This document shows, one piece after another, positions 42,317 through 50,652 of a stretch of 64,000 bases of DNA; the stretch's first letter is position 1; each line of letters opens with the position of its first letter. This DNA comes from JBBQFI01 sp038321775 (GTDB lineage: Bacteria > Verrucomicrobiota > Verrucomicrobiia > Chthoniobacterales > UBA10450). The notes under the pieces were generated by a model. That model saw only the letters and a program-made list of their open reading frames with translations, had not been told where the DNA came from and made no database searches. Position numbers and translations under genes: made by a program. The DNA lies in contig JBBQFI010000010.1 in assembly GCA_038321775.1 (NCBI GenBank), forward strand, positions 1 to 64,000, given 5' to 3'.

Positions 42317-42933
42317 TTCGAATCCAATTGCAAAGCTGCGATCGCGTTCATGACACGATCACTTAATCGCTGATACATCTCTTTGCCAGCCGGCTCGAGA
42401 TCCGCTTCCGAAAAACGAATTGGCTCGCCGATCACAATTGTGATGGGATGAAGGTGTAATTTTCCGCCACCGCGCGGCAAAGCTTCGTGCGCCCCGAAAA
42501 TTCGCATCGGCACCACTGGCGCGAGCGTCTTGGCGATAACGAAACCGACACCCGGGAGCGCCGGCTGTAAATTTCCATCGAGCGTGCGACTGCCTTCAGG
42601 AAAAACGAGCGCGCAATGTCCAGCGCGTAGAAGCTTGATCAGCGCTTTGAGCGCGCTGCGATCGCCGCCTTCCTGATCGACCGGAATTACATTCAGCTTC
42701 GGCAATAGCCAGCCGAACAAATTATTTTTCAGCAATGTTTTCCGAGCGAGGAAATAAATATCGCGCTTACAAGCCGAGCCGGCGAAAGGCGGATCGAGAT
42801 AGCTTTGATGATTCATCGCCAGGAGAACAGGGCCTTCCTCAATCAAGCGTTCTCGATGCAGCACACGAAAGCGGAAAAAAACGCGCGAGACCAACTTCGC
42901 CAGCGTATAGATCGTCCAATAATACGGATTCAC
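42313..42933 (-). CDS. 1-acyl-glycerol-3-phosphate acyltransferase (PlsC-type)
   Basis: A 206-residue membrane-associated acyltransferase for phosphatidic acid synthesis. Motif I is NHQSYLDPP, and motif III FPEGSRTLDGNLQP with the catalytic neighbourhood. It starts at GTG, four bases from the stop of cmk, and overlaps a small membrane protein gene at its end. Order here is aroA, cmk, plsC, small protein on one strand. Confidence 0.9.
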   Translation of the reverse strand: MNPYYWTIYTLAKLVSRVFFRFRVLHRERLIEEGPVLLAMNHQSYLDPPFAGSACKRDIYFLARKTLLKNNLFGWLLPKLNVIPVDQEGGDRSALKALIKLLRAGHCALVFPEGSRTLDGNLQPALPGVGFVIAKTLAPVVPMRIFGAHEALPRGGGKLHLHPITIVIGEPIRFSEADLEPAGKEMYQRLSDRVMNAIAALQLDSK

Positions 42934-42936
42934 TCG

Positions 42937-43599
42937 TTAGGCGATAGCCATTCCCTTTTTCTTTAGCGGGCCGATGATTTCGCCAACGACTCCGTCGATT
43001 GTGAGATTCGAGCTATCGATCACGTGCGCATCTTCCGCGATGATGAGAGGTGAAGCGCGACGGGAAGAATCGGCCCGATCACGCGCCGCGATTTGATCGC
43101 GTTGCCCCTGCGCGGCGCGACGCTGCAGCCGAATTTCGGGCGAAGCATCGATATAAAATTTGTAAGGCGTATCCGGAAATACGACCGAGCCGATGTCGCG
43201 ACCTTCCATAACCACATCGTGATCCGCGGCGTAACGACGCATCATTTCGACGAGCTTTTCGCGCACACGCGGAACGCTGCTGACGAGCGAGACGCCGTCG
43301 TTCACGCGATCGTCACGCAAAAACGGCGAAGGATCGACGCCACCAATCCGAATACGCGATTGGTTATCCTCCAGGTCGCAAACCAAAGGAGCAGACTCGA
43401 TCAAGTGCGTGATGGCGGCGACATCAGCGATCGTAACGCCCTGCTCTATTGCGTACCAGGTTACTGCACGATACATCGCACCGGAATTCACATAGGCGAA
43501 GCCAAGGCGCTGCGCTAATTCGCGCGCAACGCTGCTCTTGCCCGAAGCGGCCGGTCCATCAATGGCAATGACGCGATGAGAAGTCACGAGCGCAGACAA
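42937..43599 (-). CDS. cmk: Cytidylate kinase
   Basis: A 220-residue CMP/dCMP kinase: P-loop DGPAASGKSSVA near the N-terminus, GAMYRAVTW, DDRVNDGVSLVSSVPRVRE, EGRDIGSVVFPD and the LQRRAAQ lid. It supplies CDP. Its stop TAA is inside a dispersed word (CTCGTTAGGC, 42933-42942 on the + strand). Confidence 0.95.
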   Translation of the reverse strand: MSALVTSHRVIAIDGPAASGKSSVARELAQRLGFAYVNSGAMYRAVTWYAIEQGVTIADVAAITHLIESAPLVCDLEDNQSRIRIGGVDPSPFLRDDRVNDGVSLVSSVPRVREKLVEMMRRYAADHDVVMEGRDIGSVVFPDTPYKFYIDASPEIRLQRRAAQGQRDQIAARDRADSSRRASPLIIAEDAHVIDSSNLTIDGVVGEIIGPLKKKGMAIA

Positions 43600-43657
43600 T
43601 AATCAAAGTCGCCAACTGCACGCGACATTTCTTCGAGGCAGAGTTGAGACGCGACGT

Positions 43658-45010
43658 CTAGTCTGCGTCTAGGCGCGCCGCTGAAAGCGAACCGATTACC
43701 GGTGTGCTGGCGCGTGTGCGTTTCGGATTCATGAATTCCTCGAGGGTCTCTTCGAACCCCGGATACGATTCGCGTACGCATTCGACATCTTGAATGATCG
43801 TCTCGCCATCTGCATGCAGCCCCGCGATTGCAAAAGCCATCGCGATTCGATGATCGCCAAAACTCGCGACACGCGCACCGCGCAATGACGGACGGCCGTG
43901 AATTTCCAAACCGTCTTTTAGTTCGACGACCTGCGTTCCCATGGTCCGCAAATTATGTGCGATGGCTGCAATGCGATCGGTTTCCTTTACGCGTAATTCT
44001 TCGGCTTGCCGGATAATCGTCGTGCCGCTCGCAAGCGCGCCCGCGATGGCAAGAACAGGCAATTCGTCAACGAGCTGCGGCACTTCTTTTCCCTGGATCA
44101 CTGTTCCTTTGAGCTGTGCACCGGTGATCTCAACAACACCACGCGGTTCGAGTTGATCGACGTCTTCCACTGCTTCGCGCACCTGCGCACCCATGCGAAT
44201 GAGCACGCCGATCAATGCGGTCCGTGTATCGTTCAAGCCGCTATCGCGTACGAGCAGATGGCCACCCGGCTGTGCCGCTGCCGCGACAAGCCAGAAAGCT
44301 GCCGACGAAATATCTCCGGGAATTTCGAAATCTCGCGATTCGGGCGTTTGATCGCCGAAGATCGTAATGCCGCCGTCTTCTTCTTTCGCTGTTCGAACTA
44401 AAAAATAATTCAGCATCAGCTCGGTATGGTTGCGGCTGATGGACGGTTCGTTCACCGTCGTTTTTCCTTTTGCAAAAAGACCGGCGAGCAATAGCGCACC
44501 TTTCACCTGAGCACTCGCAATTGGAATCGAGTATTCAATTCCTTTCAGCGGCGCGCCTTTGATTCGCAACGGCGCGGTTTGATTCGGTCCTTCGCCAACG
44601 ATATTGGCGCCCATCTGCATAAGGGGCGCGATCACACGATCCATGGGGCGACGCAAAAGTGAAGCATCGCCGACCAAACGAGATTCGAAAGGTTGACCTG
44701 CGAGAAGGCCCGCGAGCAATCGCATGGTGGTCGCCGAATTTCCGCAATTGATCGGACCGGCTGGAGCTTTCAGCAGTCGCCTGTTTCCGTGCACCACGAG
44801 CATGGTCGGTTCCGGCTGCTCGATTTTAATTCCGAGAGCGCGCAGAGCGTTGACCGTGTGCATGCAATCTTCGCTCGCCAAAAATCCGCGCAGGACACAA
44901 ACGCCGTTCGAAAGCGCGGCGATAATCGCAGCGCGATGCGAAATGCTTTTATCGCCCGGCAATGTGATCTCGGTATCGATCCGAGGAGCCCGTTTTACCC
45001 GAAATTCCAT
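43658..45010 (-). CDS. aroA: 3-phosphoshikimate 1-carboxyvinyltransferase
   Basis: A 450-residue EPSP synthase, the sixth step of the shikimate pathway. The substrate loop GDKSISHRAA is at residues 19-28, then NCGNSATTMRLLAG, RRPMDRVIAPL, the later RVKETDRIAAIAHNLR and SFGDHRIAMAFA. Length is normal. It lies upstream of cmk on the same strand, an arrangement known in several bacterial groups. Confidence 0.96.
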   Translation of the reverse strand: MEFRVKRAPRIDTEITLPGDKSISHRAAIIAALSNGVCVLRGFLASEDCMHTVNALRALGIKIEQPEPTMLVVHGNRRLLKAPAGPINCGNSATTMRLLAGLLAGQPFESRLVGDASLLRRPMDRVIAPLMQMGANIVGEGPNQTAPLRIKGAPLKGIEYSIPIASAQVKGALLLAGLFAKGKTTVNEPSISRNHTELMLNYFLVRTAKEEDGGITIFGDQTPESRDFEIPGDISSAAFWLVAAAAQPGGHLLVRDSGLNDTRTALIGVLIRMGAQVREAVEDVDQLEPRGVVEITGAQLKGTVIQGKEVPQLVDELPVLAIAGALASGTTIIRQAEELRVKETDRIAAIAHNLRTMGTQVVELKDGLEIHGRPSLRGARVASFGDHRIAMAFAIAGLHADGETIIQDVECVRESYPGFEETLEEFMNPKRTRASTPVIGSLSAARLDAD

Positions 45011-45171
45011 GTGAGTCTTTACTTATTCGATTCGTGAGACAGGCACGTGTAGAACGGGCCAGACTGCGCGATGATCAGCATCCGATATTGCGCTGTCTTG
45101 TCCAGTACATGGCGCCGATCTTTGTGTATAACCGGCGTCGAACAAACTTGCGTGCGAAGAAAAATTTCGAA

Positions 45172-45567
45172 CTACGGAACAAGAAAAATCTTGTTCGTGT
45201 ATGGATCTTTCACTTCGGTTCCGGGCGGGAATCCACGCACATCGACGTAGCCCTGATTCGGTGCGTACGGACTGGTGACGAATCCCGGTTTGTTCGGCAC
45301 GGGAACGCCATAAGGAATGTCGCCTTTCGTTGTCGTCTTTACCGGTGCGGCCGTGGCAGCAGGCGTGGGCGATTGTTCCGCAATCACATTATCCGGCGGC
45401 GGCGGTTGCTGGCCCTCAGGATTGAATGGCTGTTGTTGCGGCGGATATTGATCTGGTGTCGAAGCAGGATAATGCGCCACGCGGTGCCGAGTCGTCACCG
45501 GCGGTTCCTCTTCGCACGAGATAATGGCGACGGAGGCAAGGAGAGCGAGCGGCAGGGTGATTTTCAT
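45172..45567 (-). CDS. Pro-rich lipoprotein
   Basis: A 131-residue lipoprotein (lipobox IISC in LLASVAIISCEEE) with Pro- and Gln-rich sequence (PDQYPPQQQPFNPEGQQPPPP) and a C-terminal block GFVTSPYAPNQGYVDVRGFPPGTEVKDPYTNKIFLVP. That last stretch is conserved in similar small lipoproteins of this phylum, to my recollection. I chose the ATG at 45567. The 161 bases to aroA (45011-45171) show no gene. Confidence 0.78.
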   Translation of the reverse strand: MKITLPLALLASVAIISCEEEPPVTTRHRVAHYPASTPDQYPPQQQPFNPEGQQPPPPDNVIAEQSPTPAATAAPVKTTTKGDIPYGVPVPNKPGFVTSPYAPNQGYVDVRGFPPGTEVKDPYTNKIFLVP

Positions 45568-45735
45568 AGAGGTGGTTCGACGAGTCTTGGTTGCTTCTAA
45601 TTCATAGAATATGGCGTGACAATGGCTAATTAGGCAATCGCGCGGCATCTTCCTAACGGATTACATTTTTGAAAGCAATTTGCGATTCCAAAGATACGAT
45701 ATCGTAAGCAGTAGCCTTCGATTAAGAAGTGAAGA

Positions 45736-46902
45736 ATGACTCAAGAAAACGTTAATCGAATCCTGGTAGTAGATGACGATTCGTTGAGTCGGAAACTGTT
45801 GCGCCATTCACTCTCCGCTGCGGGGTACTCTTGTCGCGAGTGTGGCAATGGGACAGAAGCCTTGGAGATCGTGCACGCCGAACCGCAGTCTCTTCTGTTG
45901 CTCGACTTCGATATGCCGGGGCTGAACGGCGCCGAGGTTTTACAACAACTGCGCGCGGATGAAGATCCGGCGATCGCACAGATTCCCGCGATCATGCTGA
46001 CCGGACACGGCAGCGAGGCGAGCGAAATTCTTTGTCTCGAAGCAGGCGCTGACGACTTTGTCACCAAGCCGATCAACATCGCGGTCTTGTCCGCGCGAAT
46101 CGAAACCCAGCTGCGTCTGCGCGAAATGCGACGGCAGTTGGAAAAACAAAATGACGAACTCGAAGCCTGGCGGGGAAATCTCGAGCGCGATTTGGAAGCG
46201 GCACGTCTAACGCAGCAATCGTTGATTCCGCAAAATCCGCCGCTGCTTTCAGGATGGGAGATCGCCGCAGTGTATCGCCCCGTGATTCAAGTGGGCGGAG
46301 ATATTTACGGCTGGCTCCGCATGCGTGACGGCCGAACTTTGTTCTGGATTGCAGATGCAACAGGACATGGCGCGTCGGCAGCACTGATGACCACGTTGGC
46401 CAAACTTCTCTTTCATCATGGTACAAGCGAACACTCTTCGCCTCGTGAAATCATGGAAGCAGTCAACACAGATTTCCGTTCCATCTTTGGCGCACGCTCA
46501 TTCATGACGGCGATGTGCGTCGCGCTCAATCCAGAGAACGGCCGGGCGAGCGTCGTCGGCGCGGGTCACCCGCCGCTTATTGTGCAAAGACGAAACGGCG
46601 AGACGGAAACAATTCTTTCTTCTGCGCCGCCACTGGGCTTGGCGGAGAATTCAAAATTCGCCGAGACGACAGTCGAGTTACAAAAAGGCGACGCCTTTCT
46701 TCTTTATACCGACGGCCTGGCTGGCGGTGAGGATGGAGGAACGCATCGGCTCGCGATCGAGCGCGTCGTCGAAATGCTTCCGAAGCAATCAGGAAGCGCG
46801 CAGGCGCTACTCTTCGAAACGATTGAAAAAACAATGCCGGACAAAAGTGGGAAAGCTTTGGCTGATGATGTTGCCGCATTAGCGGTTCGGCGCGCCGAAT
46901 AA
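45736..46902 (+). CDS. Response regulator with PP2C (SpoIIE) phosphatase output
   Basis: A 388-residue protein. The receiver domain (1-125) has phospho-acceptor Asp57 in LLLLDFDMPGLNG with acidic DDD at 13-15 and Lys in FVTKPINIAV. A coiled coil (130-165, LREMRRQLEKQNDELEAW) links it to the PP2C/SpoIIE phosphatase (about 180-388: QVGGDIYGWL, IADATGHGASAALM, GAGHPPLIVQRR, LLYTDGLAGG). Its STAS target may be the 36285 protein or another. No kinase lies directly next to it. Confidence 0.92.
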   Translation: MTQENVNRILVVDDDSLSRKLLRHSLSAAGYSCRECGNGTEALEIVHAEPQSLLLLDFDMPGLNGAEVLQQLRADEDPAIAQIPAIMLTGHGSEASEILCLEAGADDFVTKPINIAVLSARIETQLRLREMRRQLEKQNDELEAWRGNLERDLEAARLTQQSLIPQNPPLLSGWEIAAVYRPVIQVGGDIYGWLRMRDGRTLFWIADATGHGASAALMTTLAKLLFHHGTSEHSSPREIMEAVNTDFRSIFGARSFMTAMCVALNPENGRASVVGAGHPPLIVQRRNGETETILSSAPPLGLAENSKFAETTVELQKGDAFLLYTDGLAGGEDGGTHRLAIERVVEMLPKQSGSAQALLFETIEKTMPDKSGKALADDVAALAVRRAE

Positions 46903-46964
46903 TTTTTTGCAAATCGGCAAAATTTAAGGTTGCCCTCTATCGAGGATACGATTAATCAGCCTTT

Positions 46965-47252
46965 ATGCCCAAATCCACAGCCGCCAAAAAAACTTCAAAG
47001 CGTAAACCGAACGCCGCCTTCATGAGGCCGGTCCAACCCGATGAGAAGCTTTCTGCGATCGTCGGTTCCAAACCAATCCCGCGTTCCGAACTCACCAAGA
47101 AACTCTGGGACTACATCAAGAAGAATGGTTGCCAGGATAAGAAAAAGAGAACGATGATTAACGCGGACGACGCGCTCAAGCCAGTCTTCAATGGCAAGAG
47201 CCAGGTCAGCATGTTCGAGATGACGAAACTCGTCTCGGGACATATCCGCTAA
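46965..47252 (+). CDS. SWIB/MDM2-domain protein
   Basis: A 95-residue stand-alone SWIB domain (residues about 22-92): FMRPVQPDEKLSAIVGSK, ELTKKLWDYIKKNGCQDKKKRTMINADDALKPVFNGKSQVSMFEMTKLVSGHI (named here in parts). The N-terminal 15 residues are Lys-rich. Such proteins occur in chlamydiae and other PVC bacteria and are thought to bind DNA or nucleoprotein. A perfect hairpin follows at 47281. Confidence 0.9.
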   Translation: MPKSTAAKKTSKRKPNAAFMRPVQPDEKLSAIVGSKPIPRSELTKKLWDYIKKNGCQDKKKRTMINADDALKPVFNGKSQVSMFEMTKLVSGHIR

Positions 47253-47280
47253 ATTTTCAAAGCTCTAGCTTCTTTTCGTC

Positions 47281-47305
47281 TTAGCCCGGCCACTTGCCGG
47301 GCTAA
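47281..47305 (+). terminator. Hairpin after the SWIB gene
   Basis: TTAGCCCGGC-CACTT-GCCGGGCTAA is a perfect 10-bp stem with a 5-base loop, 29 bases after the SWIB stop. It reads TTAGCCCGG, which is not the dispersed word. Probable bidirectional terminator, though the next bases are not a T run. Confidence 0.65.
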
Positions 47306-47371
47306 GTTGTGTACGGGCCGTGATGGCGAGGCGCAGCTTGCGTCCAGCCGCAGTTTGCTTGAAGTTAAGAC

Positions 47372-47818
47372 GTGAAAAATTTCCGCTTTATTCTCATCGC
47401 CGTTGTCACCGCCATGCTTGGCGCGGGTTCCGCGCGCGCGGACGTCTCCTGGCTCACAGATTACAAACAGGCGCAGCAGCAAGCAAAGACTGGCAATCGA
47501 CTTGTCCTTCTCGACTTCACCGGATCGGATTGGTGCGGCTGGTGCATTCGTTTGCACCGGGAAGTGTTCTCTCAACCCGAGTTCCAGGAATACGCAAAGA
47601 AAAATCTTGTTTTAGTGGAAGTCGATTTCCCGCGCGCGAAAGAGCAAGCCAAGGACGTGCGAATGCAAAATCAAGATCTCGCACAGCAGTACAACATCGA
47701 AGGTTTTCCGACGATTATCGTGTTGAACGGCGAAGGAAAAAAAGTGGGCGAGCTTGGTTACATGCAAGGTGGGCCCGCGGCTTTCATCTCCGAGCTGGAG
47801 AGAATACGAAAGAGCTAG
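47372..47818 (+). CDS. Exported thioredoxin-fold protein
   Basis: A 148-residue protein with a signal peptide (FILIAVVTAMLGAGSARA) and a thioredoxin fold. The redox motif is CGWC at residues 55-58 in SDWCGWCIRLH, and the cis-Pro block is EGFPTIIVL. It likely reduces or isomerises disulfides outside the cytoplasm. It is convergent with the hybrid kinase, 9 bases apart. Confidence 0.9.
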   Translation: MKNFRFILIAVVTAMLGAGSARADVSWLTDYKQAQQQAKTGNRLVLLDFTGSDWCGWCIRLHREVFSQPEFQEYAKKNLVLVEVDFPRAKEQAKDVRMQNQDLAQQYNIEGFPTIIVLNGEGKKVGELGYMQGGPAAFISELERIRKS

Positions 47819-47827
47819 GGGAGACGT

Positions 47828-49720
47828 TTAGCCAAACCTGCGCGTGGCGATCGCGCGTTGTAAGACATCACCTAGTTCGGCGCGTGTGAAAGGCTTCGGC
47901 AACGCGCCGCGGAAGCCATAGCTGAGAAATTCCGTCAGCGCCGCTTCATCGGAATAGCCACTGCAAATAACGGCGATCACGTCTGGATCGACATTGCGCA
48001 GCCGTTCGATCGTCGCAACGCCGCCCAAACCACCGCGCACAGTCGCGTCCAGTACGACGGCCTGGAATTTTTGCCCGCTTCGCAACGCGCGCTCATAGGT
48101 TGTTATCGCTGCTACGCCATCAGGCACTGTCGTCACATCGTAACCAAGCGTTGCGAGAAGTTGCGCGGTGAGTTCGCGGATGGAAGCATCGTCGTCCATG
48201 ACCAGAACGCGTTGACGATCGAAGTTAAAACGGCGTTCGCGAATGCCATCATCGACCCGTGCGGATTTTGTCACCACCGCCGGCAAATAGAAGGCGAAAG
48301 TGGAACCGTCCGCTGAAGACGATTCCAAATGCAGCAGTCCACCGTGCTTCTTTATGACGGATTGACTAATGGAAAGCCCCAATCCGCTCGCAAGCGCCTT
48401 GGTCGTGAAATATGGCTCGAACATTTTCGCCGAGACTTCAGGCGTTATTCCTTCGCCATGGTCGGAAACGGTAACCTTCAAATAATGGCCGGCCGACAAA
48501 AGCGTGCTTTCACCTTGGTTCATCTGAACATTCTTCGCTTCCATGCGAACGTTGCCGCCAAATGGCATCGCGTCGCGCGCATTCAGAATAAGCGCATTCA
48601 CGACCTGCTTGATTTGATCGGCATCGACTTCCGCTTTCCAAAGATTAGGAGCGACATCGATTTCGCTCCGAAGATTCGAACCATGGAGCGCGAATTCACA
48701 CGCATGCGCCAATAACTCACCCACAGCGACGACCTGTTTGTAAGGCATGCTGCCCTTGGCAAACGTCAAAAGCTGGTTGGACAGATGCGCTGCGTATTCG
48801 GCGGCCTTGCCTGCTTTCGAGAGCGACGGAAGATAGTTTGCTGGTGCATCCGATGTTCCGAATTGCGCAAGACCAATGTTTCCCGAAATGACGGTCAGAA
48901 TATTGTTGAGGTCGTGCGCGATTCCGGCGGCGAGCGTGCCGAGCGATTCGAGTTTGCTGGTTTTCAGTCGCTCTTCTTCGGTCGTCTTGCGCCGGTTGAT
49001 ATCGCGGAAGAAAACCGAGATCCCCTGCCCGCTTGGATAAGCATGCACTTCGTACCAGCTGGTGCCGGTTGCGTCGGTCGCTTCAAATTCGAGCGCCGAT
49101 CCTTCCGCCATTTTCTTGCGATAGTCGGCTTCGAGCAGAGAGCCGCTCATTTTCGGAAATTTCTGCCAAAAACTTTCGCCCAATAGTTCGTCACGCGAAC
49201 AATCCAGCAGCAACGCAGCCTTCGGATTCACGTAAATGAATTTCCAGTCGGCATCGAGGGCAAGGAATCCGTCAGTCGTATTCTCGAGGATTCCAGTCAT
49301 GTTTCGTGCATAATCGCGCAACGCTACGCGCGACTCATTTCGCTCCGACAATCCGCGAATCTGACGCTCGGCCACCGATAACCGAATATTCAGCCGACTG
49401 GCATCGACCGGCTTGATCAAATAATCGTTTGCCCCAGCTTCGAGCGCTTCCTCAAGCGCCTTCGTGTCCGATTGCCCGGTAATGAGCCAGATGTACATGT
49501 CGTCGCCATCCGGTTGTGTGCGTAGTTCGCGACAAAGCTCCACGCCGCTTCGGCCCGGCAACATCCAATCCAGGATTAGAAACGGAAATTTTTCCTTGGC
49601 CAAAGCGGCCTCGGCTTCTTCCACGCTTTCACACGCCGTAACTTCATGTCCGCGCCGTTCGATCAGCCGTTGCAGGTTGCGACGGCTGCCCGGATGATCT
49701 TCCACGAGCAAAATTTTCAT
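47828..49720 (-). CDS. Hybrid histidine kinase with N- and C-terminal receiver domains
   Basis: A 630-residue soluble kinase: receiver 1 (residues 1-120, Asp51 in LILDWMLPGRSGV, Lys in YLIKPV), PAS (about 130-245, LENTTDGFLALDADWKFIYV), HisKA with His269 (AGIAHDLNNILT), HATPase (NALILNARDAM, VSDHGEGITPE, GLGLSISQSVI), then receiver 2 (about 510-630, VLVMDDDASIREL and VVLDATVRGG). The ATG at 49720 begins the first receiver; a frame 51 residues longer upstream has no homology. Signal unknown. It resembles kinases whose N-terminal receiver takes input from another kinase. Confidence 0.92.
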   Translation of the reverse strand: MKILLVEDHPGSRRNLQRLIERRGHEVTACESVEEAEAALAKEKFPFLILDWMLPGRSGVELCRELRTQPDGDDMYIWLITGQSDTKALEEALEAGANDYLIKPVDASRLNIRLSVAERQIRGLSERNESRVALRDYARNMTGILENTTDGFLALDADWKFIYVNPKAALLLDCSRDELLGESFWQKFPKMSGSLLEADYRKKMAEGSALEFEATDATGTSWYEVHAYPSGQGISVFFRDINRRKTTEEERLKTSKLESLGTLAAGIAHDLNNILTVISGNIGLAQFGTSDAPANYLPSLSKAGKAAEYAAHLSNQLLTFAKGSMPYKQVVAVGELLAHACEFALHGSNLRSEIDVAPNLWKAEVDADQIKQVVNALILNARDAMPFGGNVRMEAKNVQMNQGESTLLSAGHYLKVTVSDHGEGITPEVSAKMFEPYFTTKALASGLGLSISQSVIKKHGGLLHLESSSADGSTFAFYLPAVVTKSARVDDGIRERRFNFDRQRVLVMDDDASIRELTAQLLATLGYDVTTVPDGVAAITTYERALRSGQKFQAVVLDATVRGGLGGVATIERLRNVDPDVIAVICSGYSDEAALTEFLSYGFRGALPKPFTRAELGDVLQRAIATRRFG

Positions 49721-49845
49721 TCCACGAGATTTCCTCCAACTCAAGCAGGATGACTGCCAAAGCCTTCGGCATTTATAGTGAAGCGGCGCACTTCTTGCGT
49801 TGATGAGGTCCTCTGCTAAATACAGCAACAATTTCTGTCGATCGC

Positions 49846-50643
49846 ATGCTCCGCTCTCTCGTGATTTTTTCACTTATTTTGTCCGCCCTAACCGGCGCCG
49901 TGGCGCAAACCGTACCGGTCTCGCTGGCCCCTTTAGCTCCGACACCGATCCCGATGGTTTCACCGGAACCGCAAATCGGCTTCAGCTACGTGCATGTGGG
50001 CGGTCCTTATATTGCGATGACGTTCGATGACGGCCCCAGCTTGAAACTAACGCCGAAACTGCTCGATCTCTTAGCAGCGCATCACATCAAGGCGACATTT
50101 TTTGTCATCGGAAAAAATGCAGCTGAGTTTCCGGAGATTGTGCAGCGCGCCGCGCGCGAAGGCCACGAGATCGGAAATCATTCCTGGTCGCATCCGAATT
50201 TTGCCAAGATGTCGGACGAAGCGATCCGTCGCGAATTAAAGAAAACGGACGAGGCAATCACAAATGCCACCAGCACGCGACCCACTTTGATGCGCCCGCC
50301 ATATGGTTCGCTGACGAGCCGGCAAAAGCGTTGGATTCATGATGAATTCGGTTATCGCGTTATCTTGTGGGATGTCGATCCGCTCGACTGGAAAAGACCC
50401 GGCTCGAAAATTGTGGCCAGCCGAATCGTTAAAAATACGCGGAGTGGATCGATTGTGTTGTCGCACGATATCCATCCCGGAACGATCGAGGCCATGCCGG
50501 AAACATTAAACGAATTGGAAGCGAAGGGATTCAAGTTCGTCACGGTTTCCGAACTGATTGCGATGGAGAAACCCATGACTCCAAAACCAATTGCATCAGC
50601 CACGCCCGCGCCCTCTCCCTCCCAGACTCCGCCCCACAGCTAA
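49846..50643 (+). CDS. Polysaccharide deacetylase (NodB-type)
   Basis: A 265-residue secreted or periplasmic deacetylase. Signal peptide LVIFSLILSALTGAVAQ, Pro-rich linker, then the NodB domain: TFDDGP with Asp61/Asp62, HSWSHPNF (metal His), RPPYG, IVLSHDI. It removes acetyl groups from peptidoglycan or another glycan. It is followed at 9 bases by the dynamin-like gene. Confidence 0.92.
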   Translation: MLRSLVIFSLILSALTGAVAQTVPVSLAPLAPTPIPMVSPEPQIGFSYVHVGGPYIAMTFDDGPSLKLTPKLLDLLAAHHIKATFFVIGKNAAEFPEIVQRAAREGHEIGNHSWSHPNFAKMSDEAIRRELKKTDEAITNATSTRPTLMRPPYGSLTSRQKRWIHDEFGYRVILWDVDPLDWKRPGSKIVASRIVKNTRSGSIVLSHDIHPGTIEAMPETLNELEAKGFKFVTVSELIAMEKPMTPKPIASATPAPSPSQTPPHS

Positions 50644-50652
50644 GGACCCGGC